Shown piece by piece: positions 1 through 9,715 of a DNA stretch of 64,000 nucleotides. The position numbers and the translations under genes are program-made. Numbering within the stretch: the first letter of the stretch is position 1; the number at the start of each line of letters is the position of its first letter. The stretch lies in the NCBI GenBank assembly GCA_024680055.1, contig JAILCP010000058.1:1-64000 (forward strand). Direction: 5' to 3'. The notes under the pieces were generated by a model. The model did no database searches and had not been told where the DNA came from. It was given only the letters and a program-made list of their open reading frames with translations. The DNA is from Lachnospiraceae bacterium (GTDB lineage: Bacteria; Bacillota; Clostridia; Lachnospirales; Lachnospiraceae).

Positions 1-132
1 GTCAGTCCTGTGTTTGGCAGTATTGAGCCGTCAAAGATTGTGGAATACTTAATAGAAGAAAAGCTGGTTTTTGTAACAATGCAATTACAGATGCATAAGT
101 TTATCTGGGATCCGGATCAACGAGGTGTATAG
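1..132 (+). CDS. queE: 7-carboxy-7-deazaguanine synthase QueE, C-terminal fragment (5' truncated by window)
   Basis: Frame 1 reads [43 protein letters not shown], a QueE-like C-terminus, directly upstream of folE/queC/queF. Confidence 0.8.
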   Translation, partial: VSPVFGSIEPSKIVEYLIEEKLVFVTMQLQMHKFIWDPDQRGV

Positions 133-145
133 TGAGGATGAGAAA

Positions 146-760
146 ATGGCAATAGATAAGAAAGCAATTGAGGAACATATAAAAGGAATTCTGGTGGCTC
201 TTGGGGAGGACCCGGAGAGGGAAGGATTAAAGGATACCCCAAAGCGTGTGGCAAAAATGTACGAAGAGGTGTTTGAAGGAATCTCATATACCAATGAGGA
301 AATAGCGGCCATGTTTGACAAAACCTTTGAAGACGACCTGGACTTTGAAAGTGACAGCCATGATATGGTGGTGGTAAAAGATATTGATATTTTCAGTTAT
401 TGCGAACATCACATGGCTCTGATGTATGACATGAAGGTGGCAGTGGCCTACATTCCAAATAAAAAAGTCATCGGCCTTAGTAAAATTGCCCGTATTGCGG
501 ACATGGTGGGAAAAAGATTACAGCTTCAAGAACGTATCGGAAGCGATATTGCGGATATTATGGAAATTATCACCGATGCAAAGGATGTGGCGGTGGTCAT
601 TGAAGGCTGCCACAGTTGCATGAGCGCAAGGGGCATAAAAAAGAGCCGGGCAAAAACCGTAACCACCACATTTCGCGGTGCGTTTAAAGAGGATAGTGCA
701 TTGCAGATGAGACTGCAGATGTCTCTTATGAATTTTAATCAAAAAGGGGAAGTAGAATAA
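146..760 (+). CDS. folE: GTP cyclohydrolase I FolE (ORF track start 125; ATG at 146 more likely)
   Basis: Motifs [31 protein letters not shown] and [13 protein letters not shown] are typical of type I GTP cyclohydrolase. Confidence 0.95.
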   Translation: MAIDKKAIEEHIKGILVALGEDPEREGLKDTPKRVAKMYEEVFEGISYTNEEIAAMFDKTFEDDLDFESDSHDMVVVKDIDIFSYCEHHMALMYDMKVAVAYIPNKKVIGLSKIARIADMVGKRLQLQERIGSDIADIMEIITDAKDVAVVIEGCHSCMSARGIKKSRAKTVTTTFRGAFKEDSALQMRLQMSLMNFNQKGEVE

Positions 761-1440
761 TGAAAGCATTGGTTTTATCCAGCGGTGGAGTGGATTCCAC
801 CACCTGCCTTGGAATGGCGATTGAAAAATACAAAAAAGAAAACGTTTTATCCTTGTCCATGTATTATGGTCAGAAGCATGAAAAGGAGTTAAAAGCGGCA
901 AGAGAAGTGGCAAAGTATTATGGTATCGAACATATGGAACTGGATTTGGCAACTATTTTCAGCTATAGCAATTGCAGTTTGTTAAAGCAGTCGGATGAGG
1001 AAATTCCTCAGGAAGCCTACGATGAACAGCTGAAAAAAGCAGAGGGAAAACCGGTTTCCACCTATGTGCCATTTCGAAACGGATTATTTTTATCCACAGC
1101 AGCTTCCATTGCACTGTCAAGGGATTGCAGTGTGATTTATTACGGGGCACATAAAGATGACGCAGCGGGAAGCGCGTATCCGGATTGTTCCAAAGCCTTT
1201 AATGATGCAATGGGAACTGCGATTTACGAAGGCAGCGGTAAACAGCTCCATATTGAAGCTCCGTTAATTGATATGAACAAAGCTTCTGTGGTAAAAGAGG
1301 GCCTTCGGTTAAAGGTCCCGTATGAGTTGACCTGGAGCTGCTACGAAGGTGGAGAGCAGCCTTGCGGTATTTGCGGAACCTGCATTGACAGACAACGGGC
1401 ATTTGAAGCAAACGGGGTAAAAGACCCTGCATTGAACTAA
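760..1440 (+). CDS. queC: 7-cyano-7-deazaguanine synthase QueC
   Basis: N-terminal LSSGGVDSTTCLG PP-loop and C-terminal WSCYEGGEQPCGICGTCIDRQRAF Cys cluster. Confidence 0.95.
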   Translation: MKALVLSSGGVDSTTCLGMAIEKYKKENVLSLSMYYGQKHEKELKAAREVAKYYGIEHMELDLATIFSYSNCSLLKQSDEEIPQEAYDEQLKKAEGKPVSTYVPFRNGLFLSTAASIALSRDCSVIYYGAHKDDAAGSAYPDCSKAFNDAMGTAIYEGSGKQLHIEAPLIDMNKASVVKEGLRLKVPYELTWSCYEGGEQPCGICGTCIDRQRAFEANGVKDPALN

Positions 1441-1452
1441 GGAGAGAAAATT

Positions 1453-1950
1453 ATGAGCGGAAGAACAGAGGAAGAGACAAAAGGAGTTACACTTCTTGGA
1501 AATCAGGGAACAAAATATCCGGACAATTATGCGCCGGAAGTATTGGAGACCTTTATAAATAAACATCCGGACAATGACTATTTTGTAAAATTCAATTGTC
1601 CTGAATTTACCAGCCTTTGTCCGATTACAGGGCAACCGGATTTTGCCAATGTGATTATTTCCTATGTGCCGGGAGAGCGCATGGTGGAAAGCAAGTCTTT
1701 AAAGCTGTATTTATACAGTTTCAGAAATCACGGAGATTTTCATGAGGACTGTGTCAATGTGATTATGAAAGATTTAATCAAGCTTATGGATCCGAAATAC
1801 ATTGAGGTCTGGGGTAAGTTCACTCCAAGAGGCGGTATCTCCATTGACCCATATTGTAATTACGGTAAGAAGGGAACCGCATGGGAAGAGGTGGCAAAAA
1901 CACGTCTTTTCCAGCATGATATGTACCCGGAACGGGTGGATAACCGCTAA
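1453..1950 (+). CDS. queF: NADPH-dependent preQ1 reductase QueF
   Basis: [43 protein letters not shown] and [16 protein letters not shown] are QueF signatures. Confidence 0.95.
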   Translation: MSGRTEEETKGVTLLGNQGTKYPDNYAPEVLETFINKHPDNDYFVKFNCPEFTSLCPITGQPDFANVIISYVPGERMVESKSLKLYLYSFRNHGDFHEDCVNVIMKDLIKLMDPKYIEVWGKFTPRGGISIDPYCNYGKKGTAWEEVAKTRLFQHDMYPERVDNR

Positions 1951-1966
1951 AAAATCCAATTATAAT

Positions 1967-1995
1967 TTGACAAAAGAATGAGACTTCATTATAAT
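1967..1995 (+). promoter_or_regulatory. Perfect consensus sigma-A promoter (TTGACA, 17 bp, TATAAT) for the NCS2 permease
   Basis: TTGACA at 1967-1972, 17-bp spacer, TATAAT at 1990-1995. Confidence 0.8.
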
Positions 1996-2054
1996 TTTTT
2001 GTCGTAACGTGTTCTTTTTGTGAACATAGATTATAATTATTTTTTGGAGGAACT

Positions 2055-3482
2055 ATGGAAAATATTTTTAAGCTGAAAGAAAATGGTACAAATGTACGTA
2101 CTGAGATTGTTGCCGGATTGACAACTTTCATGACAATGGCTTATATCATTGCTTTGAATCCAAACCTTTTAACAGGATTTGGCGCAAATGGCGGACCACA
2201 GTTATGGAACGGTATCTTCCTTGCAACTTGTATTGCTTCTGCAGTCGGTATGTTTGTGATGGCATTTCTTGCCAACAAACCATTCGCAATGGCACCGGGA
2301 ATGGGACTGAACAGTTTCTTTGCGGTTGTAGTCGGTAATATCGTGGGACTTACCGGACTTAGCTATGTGGAATCATTCCAGGCAGCACTTTGTATCATCT
2401 TTGTAGAAGGTATTGTATTCTTCGTTTTATCTATACTGAATGTTCGTGAGAAAATTATTGAAGCAATTCCACTTGGAATTCGTCTTGGAATTGCTCCGGC
2501 AATCGGACTTATGTTATTAAACATCGGCGTTGGTTCCAACGTGGGTGTATATTCTTCTGAAGGTGGTCCTTTCTATGTAATGAGAGACTTCTTCGGATCC
2601 CTCACTCCATCTGCTGCAAAGGCAATGATGGGCGATGGATATAACACAATGGTATTAACCGTTGTAACTATGAGTGTGGGACTTCTTGTGATTGGTGTTT
2701 TAAATCATCATCACGTAAAAGGATCCGTTCTTGCAGGTATGCTTGCTGCAAGCTGTGTATATTGGGCTGGAGAGGCAATGTTCCTTCATGTGAATCCGTT
2801 TGCTTCACTTAGCACTGCATCTTTTGCACCTGCTTTCGGAGACATGGCTGCAACCACATTGTTCAAATTTAACTTTGCCAACTTTGTAAAAATCGGATGG
2901 TTTACAATGATTACTTTAATCATTACCTTCTGTATTATTGATATGTTTGATACCATCGGAACATTGGTTGGTACTGCATCGAGAGCAGGAATGGTAGACA
3001 AAGAAGGCAATATGCCACAGATGAAAGAAGCTTTAATCGCTGATGCGGTAGGTACCATTACCGGTTCTTTAACAGGTACTTCCACAGTTACAACATTTGT
3101 TGAGTCTGCATCCGGTGTGGAAGCAGGTGGACGTACAGGACTTACATCTTTCACAACAGGATTGTTGTTCCTTGCATGTATGTTCCTTGCACCGATTGCC
3201 GCTATTATTCCGGCTGCTGCAACATCATCCGCTTTGATTTACGTTGGTATTATCATGATTTCAGGATTAAAGAATATTGACTTTACAGACGTTACTCAGT
3301 CTGTACCTGCAGCATTGATGTTAATTGCAATGCCGATTTCAGGTTCCATCGGACATGGTATCGGTCTTGGCTTAATTGCTTATACAGGAATTCAGCTCTT
3401 TACAGGAAATGCAAAGAAAGTATCTCTTTTGACCTACATTATTTCTTTGATTTTCGTTGTAAAATTCTTCCTTGTAGTCTAA
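2055..3482 (+). CDS. NCS2 family purine permease (AzgA/PbuG-like)
   Basis: Multi-TM protein; EIVAGLTTFMTMAYIIALNP and MAPGMGLNSFFA are AzgA-like NCS2 motifs. Confidence 0.9.
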   Translation: MENIFKLKENGTNVRTEIVAGLTTFMTMAYIIALNPNLLTGFGANGGPQLWNGIFLATCIASAVGMFVMAFLANKPFAMAPGMGLNSFFAVVVGNIVGLTGLSYVESFQAALCIIFVEGIVFFVLSILNVREKIIEAIPLGIRLGIAPAIGLMLLNIGVGSNVGVYSSEGGPFYVMRDFFGSLTPSAAKAMMGDGYNTMVLTVVTMSVGLLVIGVLNHHHVKGSVLAGMLAASCVYWAGEAMFLHVNPFASLSTASFAPAFGDMAATTLFKFNFANFVKIGWFTMITLIITFCIIDMFDTIGTLVGTASRAGMVDKEGNMPQMKEALIADAVGTITGSLTGTSTVTTFVESASGVEAGGRTGLTSFTTGLLFLACMFLAPIAAIIPAAATSSALIYVGIIMISGLKNIDFTDVTQSVPAALMLIAMPISGSIGHGIGLGLIAYTGIQLFTGNAKKVSLLTYIISLIFVVKFFLVV

Positions 3483-3513
3483 TTCGTTTGTTCAGGTTTT
3501 ATAAGAAGTTTTT

Positions 3514-3547
3514 GGCTGTATGCAAGTTTTTGCATACAGCCTTTTTT
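3514..3547 (+). terminator. Rho-independent terminator
   Basis: GGCTGTATGCAA/TTGCATACAGCC stem followed by TTTTTT. Confidence 0.85.
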
Positions 3548-3578
3548 AAATCGTTGAAGTTTGAAAAGTGAAAAATAA

Positions 3579-3607
3579 TTGACACCAATACACAATAATG
3601 GTAATAT
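3579..3607 (+). promoter_or_regulatory. Sigma-A promoter for the OppA-like gene
   Basis: TTGACA 3579-3584, 17-bp spacer, TAATAT 3602-3607. Confidence 0.7.
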
Positions 3608-3643
3608 AACAACGTATTTAGGAAAAATTCTGACTACTACTGA

Positions 3644-3679
3644 TAATTTTTAGTAAAAATTATATTTTACTAAAAATTA
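3644..3679. repeat. Perfect 15-bp inverted repeat in the 5' leader of the OppA-like gene
   Basis: TAATTTTTAGTAAAA (3644-3658), 6-nt loop, TTTTACTAAAAATTA (3665-3679). Confidence 0.85.
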
Positions 3680-3725
3680 CGCAATAAGTAAATACAATGT
3701 CAGGATATTAGAGGAGGATTATTTT

Positions 3726-5360
3726 ATGAAAAAGAAAGTTGTTGCCACGTTATTGTGTGCCACTATGGCCATTGGCCTTTTGGCAGGCTGCGGCGCTGCT
3801 AAGGAGGCTGACTCCGAAGGGGGCGAAGCATCAGAAAAGGTATTCCGATATGCAATCGGAACAGAGCCTACAACCTTAGATCCAACCAAGGGTAATTCCA
3901 TCGGTGATAATGAAATTCAGCATGCCATTACCGAAGGTTTGGTTCGTAACACAGCAGGAGATGTTCAGCCGGGTAGTGCTGAGAGCTGGGATATTTCCGA
4001 TGATGGATTGGAGTACACATTCCATTTGAGAGATGGTTTGAAATGGAGTGATGGAGAACCATTAACAGCGAAAGATTATGAGTATGGATGGAAGAGATTA
4101 ATGAACCCTGAAACAGGTTCCATCTATGCATTTATCGGTGAGTATATTAAGAACGGATTAGAAGTAGAGAAAGGTGAGAAGGAAGTAGACGAACTGGCTG
4201 TAAAGGCAGTGGATGATCAGACACTTGAAGTTACTCTGGAAAGACCTACACCATACTTCTTAAGCTTAATCGGAAGCAGTGCTCAGTTTGCACCACTTCG
4301 TGAAGATGTGGTTGAAGAGTACGGTACAGACTTTGCTGCAACTGCAGACAAGAATGTGTATTCAGGACCGTTTGTTCTTTCAAAATCAGAAGACAATGAG
4401 TATGTTTTCGAGAAGAACAAAAACTACTGGAACATTGATAAGATCAACCTTGACCGTGTTGAAATTACATTGGTTGAGAAACCTGATACACAGCTTTCCA
4501 TGTATGAAGCAGGAGACCTTGACTACGTATTGGTACCATCTGCATATGTTCCTGATTACAAAGATAAGGCAGAGACCTTTATGAATGGTAACACAGACTA
4601 CTGCTTAATTAACCATGACTGTGACAATAAAGCTCTTCAGAACAAGAACTTCAGACTTGCATTGAACTATGCATTAAGCAGAAAAGATTATAATCAGCTT
4701 GCTAACTCTGATGTTTATAATGCATATAACAGATTGGTATTCTGTGGTTTAACTGCAGGTGACTCCACATACGGAGAAGAATACGAAGTTGACTCCTATC
4801 CGATGGAAGGAGATCAGGACAAGGCCAAAGATTACCTTGACAAAGCGTTAAAAGAATTAGGATACAGCAAGGCATCTGATGTTTCTGTTGAAATTGTTAC
4901 CGCTGATGCTGAAACCAGCAAGAAGAGTGCAGAAGTTCTTCAGAACTTATGGACCGAAAGCCTTGGAATCGATGTTAAGATTCGTCAGGTATCCTATACA
5001 GAAATGAATGCAGAAGTATTCCCGAAACATGATTTTGAAATCGGTATGACCGGATGGGGCCCTGATTACGACGATCCATACACCTATCTTGAATTATTCA
5101 AGTCAAATGGATCTTATAACCACTGCTTATACTCCAACAAAGAGTTTGATAAGTTGTTAGAGGCTTCCCAGACAGAGACTGACCAGGAGAAACGTATGCA
5201 GGAGTTATGTGATGCAGAGCAGATTATTCTTGATGACGGAGCATTTGTTCCTCTTCAGACAAGAAATGCTTACTACATGACCAATGAAAAGGTAAAAGGA
5301 TTGAAATTCTACTTCTGTGCAATTAATATTGATTGGGTATACGCAGATATTGAAGAGTAA
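3726..5360 (+). CDS. Peptide ABC transporter substrate-binding lipoprotein (OppA family)
   Basis: Lipobox LLAGC; SBP family 5 features (GTEPTTLDPTKGNSIGDNEIQHAITEGL, SDGEPLTAKDYEYGWKR). Confidence 0.9.
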   Translation: MKKKVVATLLCATMAIGLLAGCGAAKEADSEGGEASEKVFRYAIGTEPTTLDPTKGNSIGDNEIQHAITEGLVRNTAGDVQPGSAESWDISDDGLEYTFHLRDGLKWSDGEPLTAKDYEYGWKRLMNPETGSIYAFIGEYIKNGLEVEKGEKEVDELAVKAVDDQTLEVTLERPTPYFLSLIGSSAQFAPLREDVVEEYGTDFAATADKNVYSGPFVLSKSEDNEYVFEKNKNYWNIDKINLDRVEITLVEKPDTQLSMYEAGDLDYVLVPSAYVPDYKDKAETFMNGNTDYCLINHDCDNKALQNKNFRLALNYALSRKDYNQLANSDVYNAYNRLVFCGLTAGDSTYGEEYEVDSYPMEGDQDKAKDYLDKALKELGYSKASDVSVEIVTADAETSKKSAEVLQNLWTESLGIDVKIRQVSYTEMNAEVFPKHDFEIGMTGWGPDYDDPYTYLELFKSNGSYNHCLYSNKEFDKLLEASQTETDQEKRMQELCDAEQIILDDGAFVPLQTRNAYYMTNEKVKGLKFYFCAINIDWVYADIEE

Positions 5361-5381
5361 TTCAAAATAGCATTAAGAAAT

Positions 5382-5446
5382 AAAGAGCCTACAGAATAGC
5401 ATTTGCTGATTTTATGTCAAAAGAGGTTATTGCCGTAGGCTCTTTT
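5382..5446 (+). terminator. Likely terminator hairpin after the OppA-like gene
   Basis: 11-bp perfect stem AAAGAGCCTAC (5382-5392) / GTAGGCTCTTT (5435-5445), long loop. Confidence 0.5.
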
Positions 5447-5546
5447 GATTGCTTTTTATAAGAAAAAGCAATTTGAAAATTATTCTTACAAAAATGTAAG
5501 GAATATAAAAATTTAATTAAGGATTTGATTTTTTCGTGGGAAGCAA

Positions 5547-5575
5547 TTGACGTTATAAGAAATGTATGTTAGAAT
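5547..5575 (+). promoter_or_regulatory. Sigma-A promoter upstream of an ORF-less interval
   Basis: TTGACG 5547-5552, 17-bp spacer, TAGAAT 5570-5575. Confidence 0.65.
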
Positions 5576-5581
5576 CAGAAA

Positions 5582-5742
5582 CACTTAAGTGAGAAATCAG
5601 AAAATAAAGTTACAATCTTGCTAAAGACGAAACTTTATAACATATAGCGTTATTGAAGTTACTATTTTCATGAATTCCATTTAAGAGAAATTTCTTCATA
5701 ATATCAAGGCGGGCCTGTGGTGAACACCACAGGCCTTTCTTG
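5582..5742 (+). ncRNA. Candidate unannotated small structured RNA (promoter to terminator, no ORF)
   Basis: Lies between the promoter at 5547-5575 and terminator GGCCTGTGGTG/CACCACAGGCC at 5712-5735. Contains nested stems ATAAAGTT/AACTTTAT (604-611/631-638 of 5xxx) and TCTT/AAGA. Confidence 0.45.
5712..5742 (+). terminator. Rho-independent terminator
   Basis: GGCCTGTGGTG aa CACCACAGGCC followed by TTTCTT. Confidence 0.75.
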
Positions 5743-5751
5743 TGTTTCCTA

Positions 5752-5780
5752 TTGTGTTTTAAACTGAAATAGGATATAAT
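5752..5780 (+). promoter_or_regulatory. Promoter for the SEC-C gene
   Basis: TTGTGT 5752-5757, 17-bp spacer, TATAAT 5775-5780. Confidence 0.6.
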
Positions 5781-5826
5781 GACATTCGTGCCTCACAGAA
5801 GAAGGCATTAGAAAGGATGAAACGCT

Positions 5827-6333
5827 ATGGCATTATTAGAGCAGTGGAGAAAGATTGCCTATAACGAACAGGCAAATCCAAATGAATTAAAGCAGTTTTG
5901 GCAGAGATACTTTGATAAGGAAACAATGATTTATGAGCAGTTATTGGCAGACCCTGATACAGAAGTTAAGGGAACAGTGAAAGAACTCGCTGATAAATAT
6001 GAAATAGAAGTTATGGCTATGGTGGGATTTTTGGACGGAATTGACGAGAGTCTTGTTGAGCCTAATCCGATTGAAACCATGGAAGAGGATACTGTGGTTA
6101 GCCTTAAATTTGACAAGGCCAAGTTATATAAGAACATGGTGAAAGCAAAGGCAGATTGGTTATACAATTTACCTCAGTGGAAAGATATTTATTCTGAAGA
6201 AGAGTTAAAGGCATTATACAGAGAACAGAAAAACTCAACCACCATTCATGTGGGTAAGAAGATCGGAAGAAACGATCCTTGTCCATGTGGCAGTGGTAAG
6301 AAATATAAGAAATGCTGCGGTAAGAATGCATAA
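5827..6333 (+). CDS. SEC-C metal-binding domain protein
   Basis: C-terminal [19 protein letters not shown] is a SEC-C motif. Confidence 0.85.
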   Translation: MALLEQWRKIAYNEQANPNELKQFWQRYFDKETMIYEQLLADPDTEVKGTVKELADKYEIEVMAMVGFLDGIDESLVEPNPIETMEEDTVVSLKFDKAKLYKNMVKAKADWLYNLPQWKDIYSEEELKALYREQKNSTTIHVGKKIGRNDPCPCGSGKKYKKCCGKNA

Positions 6334-6364
6334 TAGGGCTTGACTTTTAAGAGTTATGTGCTAT

Positions 6365-6617
6365 CATACAGGTGAGTAAAACGTTGATGAGGACAGTAGA
6401 GTGCAGCTTGAAGTGACAGAGAGGGATATCACCGGTTGAGAGTATCCTGACGACAACGCATTTGAAGACCACCTCTGAGTGACCCCAATCAGGTCCGGTG
6501 ATTCCGTTATCATCATAAATGAGAGGCTTATTTTATCCATAGAATAAGCAACTTGGGTGGAACCGCGTAGAATTACGTCCCTTGTATCAGTATTGCTGAT
6601 ACAAGGGATTTTTTATT
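6365..6617 (+). promoter_or_regulatory. T-box leader controlling thrS; specifier ACC (Thr)
   Basis: Stem I GAAG-ACC-ACCTCTGAG with specifier ACC at 6468-6470; T-box TGGGTGGAACCGCG at 6554-6567; terminator CCCTTGTATCAG..CTGATACAAGGG + TTTTTT. Confidence 0.93.
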
Positions 6618-6661
6618 TCCTTTGATCAGCACCAGATAGTGAATAAAGGAGGAAAACGATC

Positions 6662-8623
6662 ATGAAAATTACATTGAAAGATGGATCAGTAAAAGAATAC
6701 GCTGAAGCAAAAAGTGCATATGACATTGCACTTGACATTAGTGAAGGATTGGCAAGAGCAGCCTGTGCTTGTGAGATTGACGGTGAGGTAAAAGATCTTC
6801 GAACAGTCATTGATGGCGACTGCCACTTAAATATTTTAACAGCAAAGGATCCGGAAGGATTAAGAGTACTTCGTCACACAGCAGCCCATGTTATGGCAGA
6901 GGCTGTAAAACAGGTTCGTCCTGATGCTAAACTTGCCATTGGACCTGCAATCGATACAGGATTCTATTATGATTTTGACACAGAGCCATTCTCAAGAGAA
7001 GATCTTGATCAGATTGAAAAGGCAATGAAGAAAATCATCAAAAAGGGAGCTCGTCTTAACTATTACGAACTTCCGAGAGAAGAAGCATTAAAGAAAATGG
7101 AAGAGGCAGGAGAACCTTTTAAGGTAGAATTAATCCAGGATCTTCCGGAAGATGCGGTAATTTCATTCTATGAGCAGGGAGAATTTTTTGACCTTTGTGC
7201 AGGACCTCATCTTATGAACACAAAGGGAGTAAAAGCTTATAAATTAACATCTTCTTCCATGGCATATTGGAGAGGTGATGAAAACAAAGCAAGATTACAG
7301 AGAATCTACGGATCTGCATTTGGAACAAAAGAAGAACTGGAAGAGTACTTAGAGGCTCTTGAAGATGCAAAACGTCGTGATCACAACAAACTTGGTCGTG
7401 ATATGGGATTGTTTACAACCGTTGATGTAATCGGTCAGGGACTTCCTTTGTTTAAACCAAAGGGAACAAAGATGATTATGAAACTGCAGCGTTGGATTGA
7501 AGATCTTGAGGACAATGAATGGGGTTATGTTCGTACAAGAACACCATTGATGGCAAAATCCGATCTTTATAAGATTTCCGGACATTGGGATCACTATGTG
7601 GATGGTATGTTTGTTTTAAACAAAGATGTGGAAGACAAAGAAACCATGGCACTTCGCCCTATGACATGTCCGTTCCAGTATTATGTTTATATGAGCGAGC
7701 AGCATTCCTACAGAGATCTTCCGTACAGAATGAGTGAGACATCCACATTGTTCCGTAACGAAGATTCCGGAGAAATGCACGGACTTACCAGAGTACGTCA
7801 GTTTACTATTACAGAAGGACATCTTGTGGTTCGTCCGGACCAGATGGTAGAAGAATTCAAACAGTGTATGGCACTTGCAAAATATTGTCTTGAAGTACTT
7901 GGTGTAGAAAGTGATGTAACTTACCATTTATCCAAATGGGATCCTGAGAATAAGGAAAAATACATCGGTGACGCAGAGGTTTGGGAAGAGACAGAGGGAC
8001 ATATCCGTAACATTTTAACAGAGCTTGGCGTTAACTTTACAGAGGATGTGGGCGAAGCTGCATTCTACGGACCAAAGGTTGATATTAACGCAAAGAACGT
8101 ATACGGAAAAGAAGATACAATGATTACCATTCAGTGGGATGCGTTGATTGCAAAACAGTTTGGTATGTACTACATCGATCAGAACGGCGAAAAGAAGATG
8201 CCATACATTATCCATCGTACATCCATGGGATGTTATGAGAGAACACTTGCATGGCTGATTGAAAAATATGCAGGAAACTTCCCAACATGGTTGTGCCCTG
8301 AGCAGGTACGTGTACTTCCAATTTCCGACAAGTACATTGACTATGCAGATAAGGTTGCAAAACACTTAAAAGAACACGGTGTGGATGTAACAGTAGATAA
8401 ACGTTCTGAAAAGATTGGTTACAAGATTCGTGAGAGAAGACTTGACCGTGTTCCTTATCAGCTTGTTGTAGGTGAGAAGGAAGAAGCAGCAGGACTTGTA
8501 TCTGTTGGAAGCCGTTACGGTGATAACGGACAGATCTCACTGGAAGAGTTTACAAAGAATATCTGTGAAGAAATCCGTACAAAAGAGATTCGTGAAATCG
8601 TGACAACTCCATCTGACAAATAG
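6662..8623 (+). CDS. thrS: Threonyl-tRNA synthetase
   Basis: TGS domain, RHTAAHVMAEAVKQ, class II motifs (MRPMTCPFQYYVY), downstream of a Thr T-box. Confidence 0.98.
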   Translation: MKITLKDGSVKEYAEAKSAYDIALDISEGLARAACACEIDGEVKDLRTVIDGDCHLNILTAKDPEGLRVLRHTAAHVMAEAVKQVRPDAKLAIGPAIDTGFYYDFDTEPFSREDLDQIEKAMKKIIKKGARLNYYELPREEALKKMEEAGEPFKVELIQDLPEDAVISFYEQGEFFDLCAGPHLMNTKGVKAYKLTSSSMAYWRGDENKARLQRIYGSAFGTKEELEEYLEALEDAKRRDHNKLGRDMGLFTTVDVIGQGLPLFKPKGTKMIMKLQRWIEDLEDNEWGYVRTRTPLMAKSDLYKISGHWDHYVDGMFVLNKDVEDKETMALRPMTCPFQYYVYMSEQHSYRDLPYRMSETSTLFRNEDSGEMHGLTRVRQFTITEGHLVVRPDQMVEEFKQCMALAKYCLEVLGVESDVTYHLSKWDPENKEKYIGDAEVWEETEGHIRNILTELGVNFTEDVGEAAFYGPKVDINAKNVYGKEDTMITIQWDALIAKQFGMYYIDQNGEKKMPYIIHRTSMGCYERTLAWLIEKYAGNFPTWLCPEQVRVLPISDKYIDYADKVAKHLKEHGVDVTVDKRSEKIGYKIRERRLDRVPYQLVVGEKEEAAGLVSVGSRYGDNGQISLEEFTKNICEEIRTKEIREIVTTPSDK

Positions 8624-8640
8624 GATTGGAGGCTGATTAT

Positions 8641-9492
8641 TTGGACTATAATATTAACTTTCCCCACCTTGGAATCTATTTGGACCATGTAGGGAAAAGT
8701 ATCCATATAGGTGGCATTGAAATTGCTTTTTACGGCATTGTGATTGCCTTTGGTATGATGCTTGCCATTCTTTTGGCAATGCATGAGGCAAAACGCACCG
8801 GACAAAAGGAAGAAGATTACATGGATCTGGCAATCTTTGGAATTGTGTTTGGTGTTATTGGCGCAAGACTTTATTACGTGGCGTTTCGATGGGACCTGTA
8901 TAAAGACCATCCTCTCAGTATTTTAAATACCAGAGAGGGAGGCCTTGCGATTTATGGTGGAATTATAGCGGCTGTAATCACCGTAGTGGTTTTTTCTAAG
9001 GTGAAGAAGAAAAACATGGGCCAAATCTTTGATACGGCAGCCATGTCCCTGGTTCTTGGCCAGATTATCGGCCGATGGGGAAACTTTTTTAACCGTGAAG
9101 CCTTTGGAGATTACACGGACAACCTGTTTGCCATGCAGCTACCGGTTTCTGCGGTTCGAACGGATGAAATTACCACGAAAATGTGGGAGAACATTGTGAC
9201 CAATCATGGAATTTCCTATATTCAGGTGCATCCGACCTTTTTGTATGAAGGGTTGTGGAATCTGTGCGTACTGGCTGTTTTATTCTGGTACAGGGATAAA
9301 AAGAAATTCCAGGGAGAACTGTTTTTGCTCTATATTGGAGGCTATGGCCTTGGAAGGTTTTGGATCGAAGGCCTTAGAACAGATCAGTTGCTTATTGGAA
9401 ATACGGGAATTGCAGTATCAAGGCTTTTGTCACTGGTAATTGTCATTGGCGTTGTTGTGCTTGATCTTTATAAACGAAAAAAAACAAAATAA
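8641..9492 (+). CDS. lgt: Prolipoprotein diacylglyceryl transferase (TTG start at 8641 preferred over 8626)
   Basis: GQIIGRWGNFFNREAFG and GGLAIYGGIIAAV motifs; GGAGG at 8628-8632 fits TTG 8641. Confidence 0.95.
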   Translation: MDYNINFPHLGIYLDHVGKSIHIGGIEIAFYGIVIAFGMMLAILLAMHEAKRTGQKEEDYMDLAIFGIVFGVIGARLYYVAFRWDLYKDHPLSILNTREGGLAIYGGIIAAVITVVVFSKVKKKNMGQIFDTAAMSLVLGQIIGRWGNFFNREAFGDYTDNLFAMQLPVSAVRTDEITTKMWENIVTNHGISYIQVHPTFLYEGLWNLCVLAVLFWYRDKKKFQGELFLLYIGGYGLGRFWIEGLRTDQLLIGNTGIAVSRLLSLVIVIGVVVLDLYKRKKTK

Positions 9493-9503
9493 ATATCAAA
9501 TCA

Positions 9504-9537
9504 GGCATCCTTTGCAAATGCAAGGGGTGCTTTTTTT
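9504..9537 (+). terminator. Rho-independent terminator after lgt
   Basis: GCATCCTTTGCA/TGCAAGGGGTGC stem followed by T7. Confidence 0.8.
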
Positions 9538-9638
9538 GATGCAAAATTTTCCTCCACATCTCACCACAAAAAGGAAAAAAACCTCAAAAAATCCCTGAAA
9601 AAACTTTGTGAAAACATGTATTAAATCCCCTGAAAACC

Positions 9639-9667
9639 TTGATTTTTCAAGGGATGTGGTGTATTAT
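9639..9667 (+). promoter_or_regulatory. Promoter of the mraZ/dcw operon
   Basis: TTGATT 9639-9644, 17-bp spacer, TATTAT 9662-9667. Confidence 0.6.
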
Positions 9668-9675
9668 ATAAACAT

Positions 9676-9715
9676 AAGTGGAGGAAAGTGGTTGGAAATG
9701 CCACAAAGTGGTGGA
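9676..9715 (+). promoter_or_regulatory. Candidate MraZ operator: 10-bp phased AAGTGG repeats
   Basis: AAGTGG at 9676, 9686 and 9706, with degenerate AAATGC at 9696. Confidence 0.65.

Noticed and set aside
1951-2054. Possible purine riboswitch upstream of the NCS2 permease
   Set aside because: No recognisable purine aptamer core; interval too short for aptamer plus expression platform given the promoter position.
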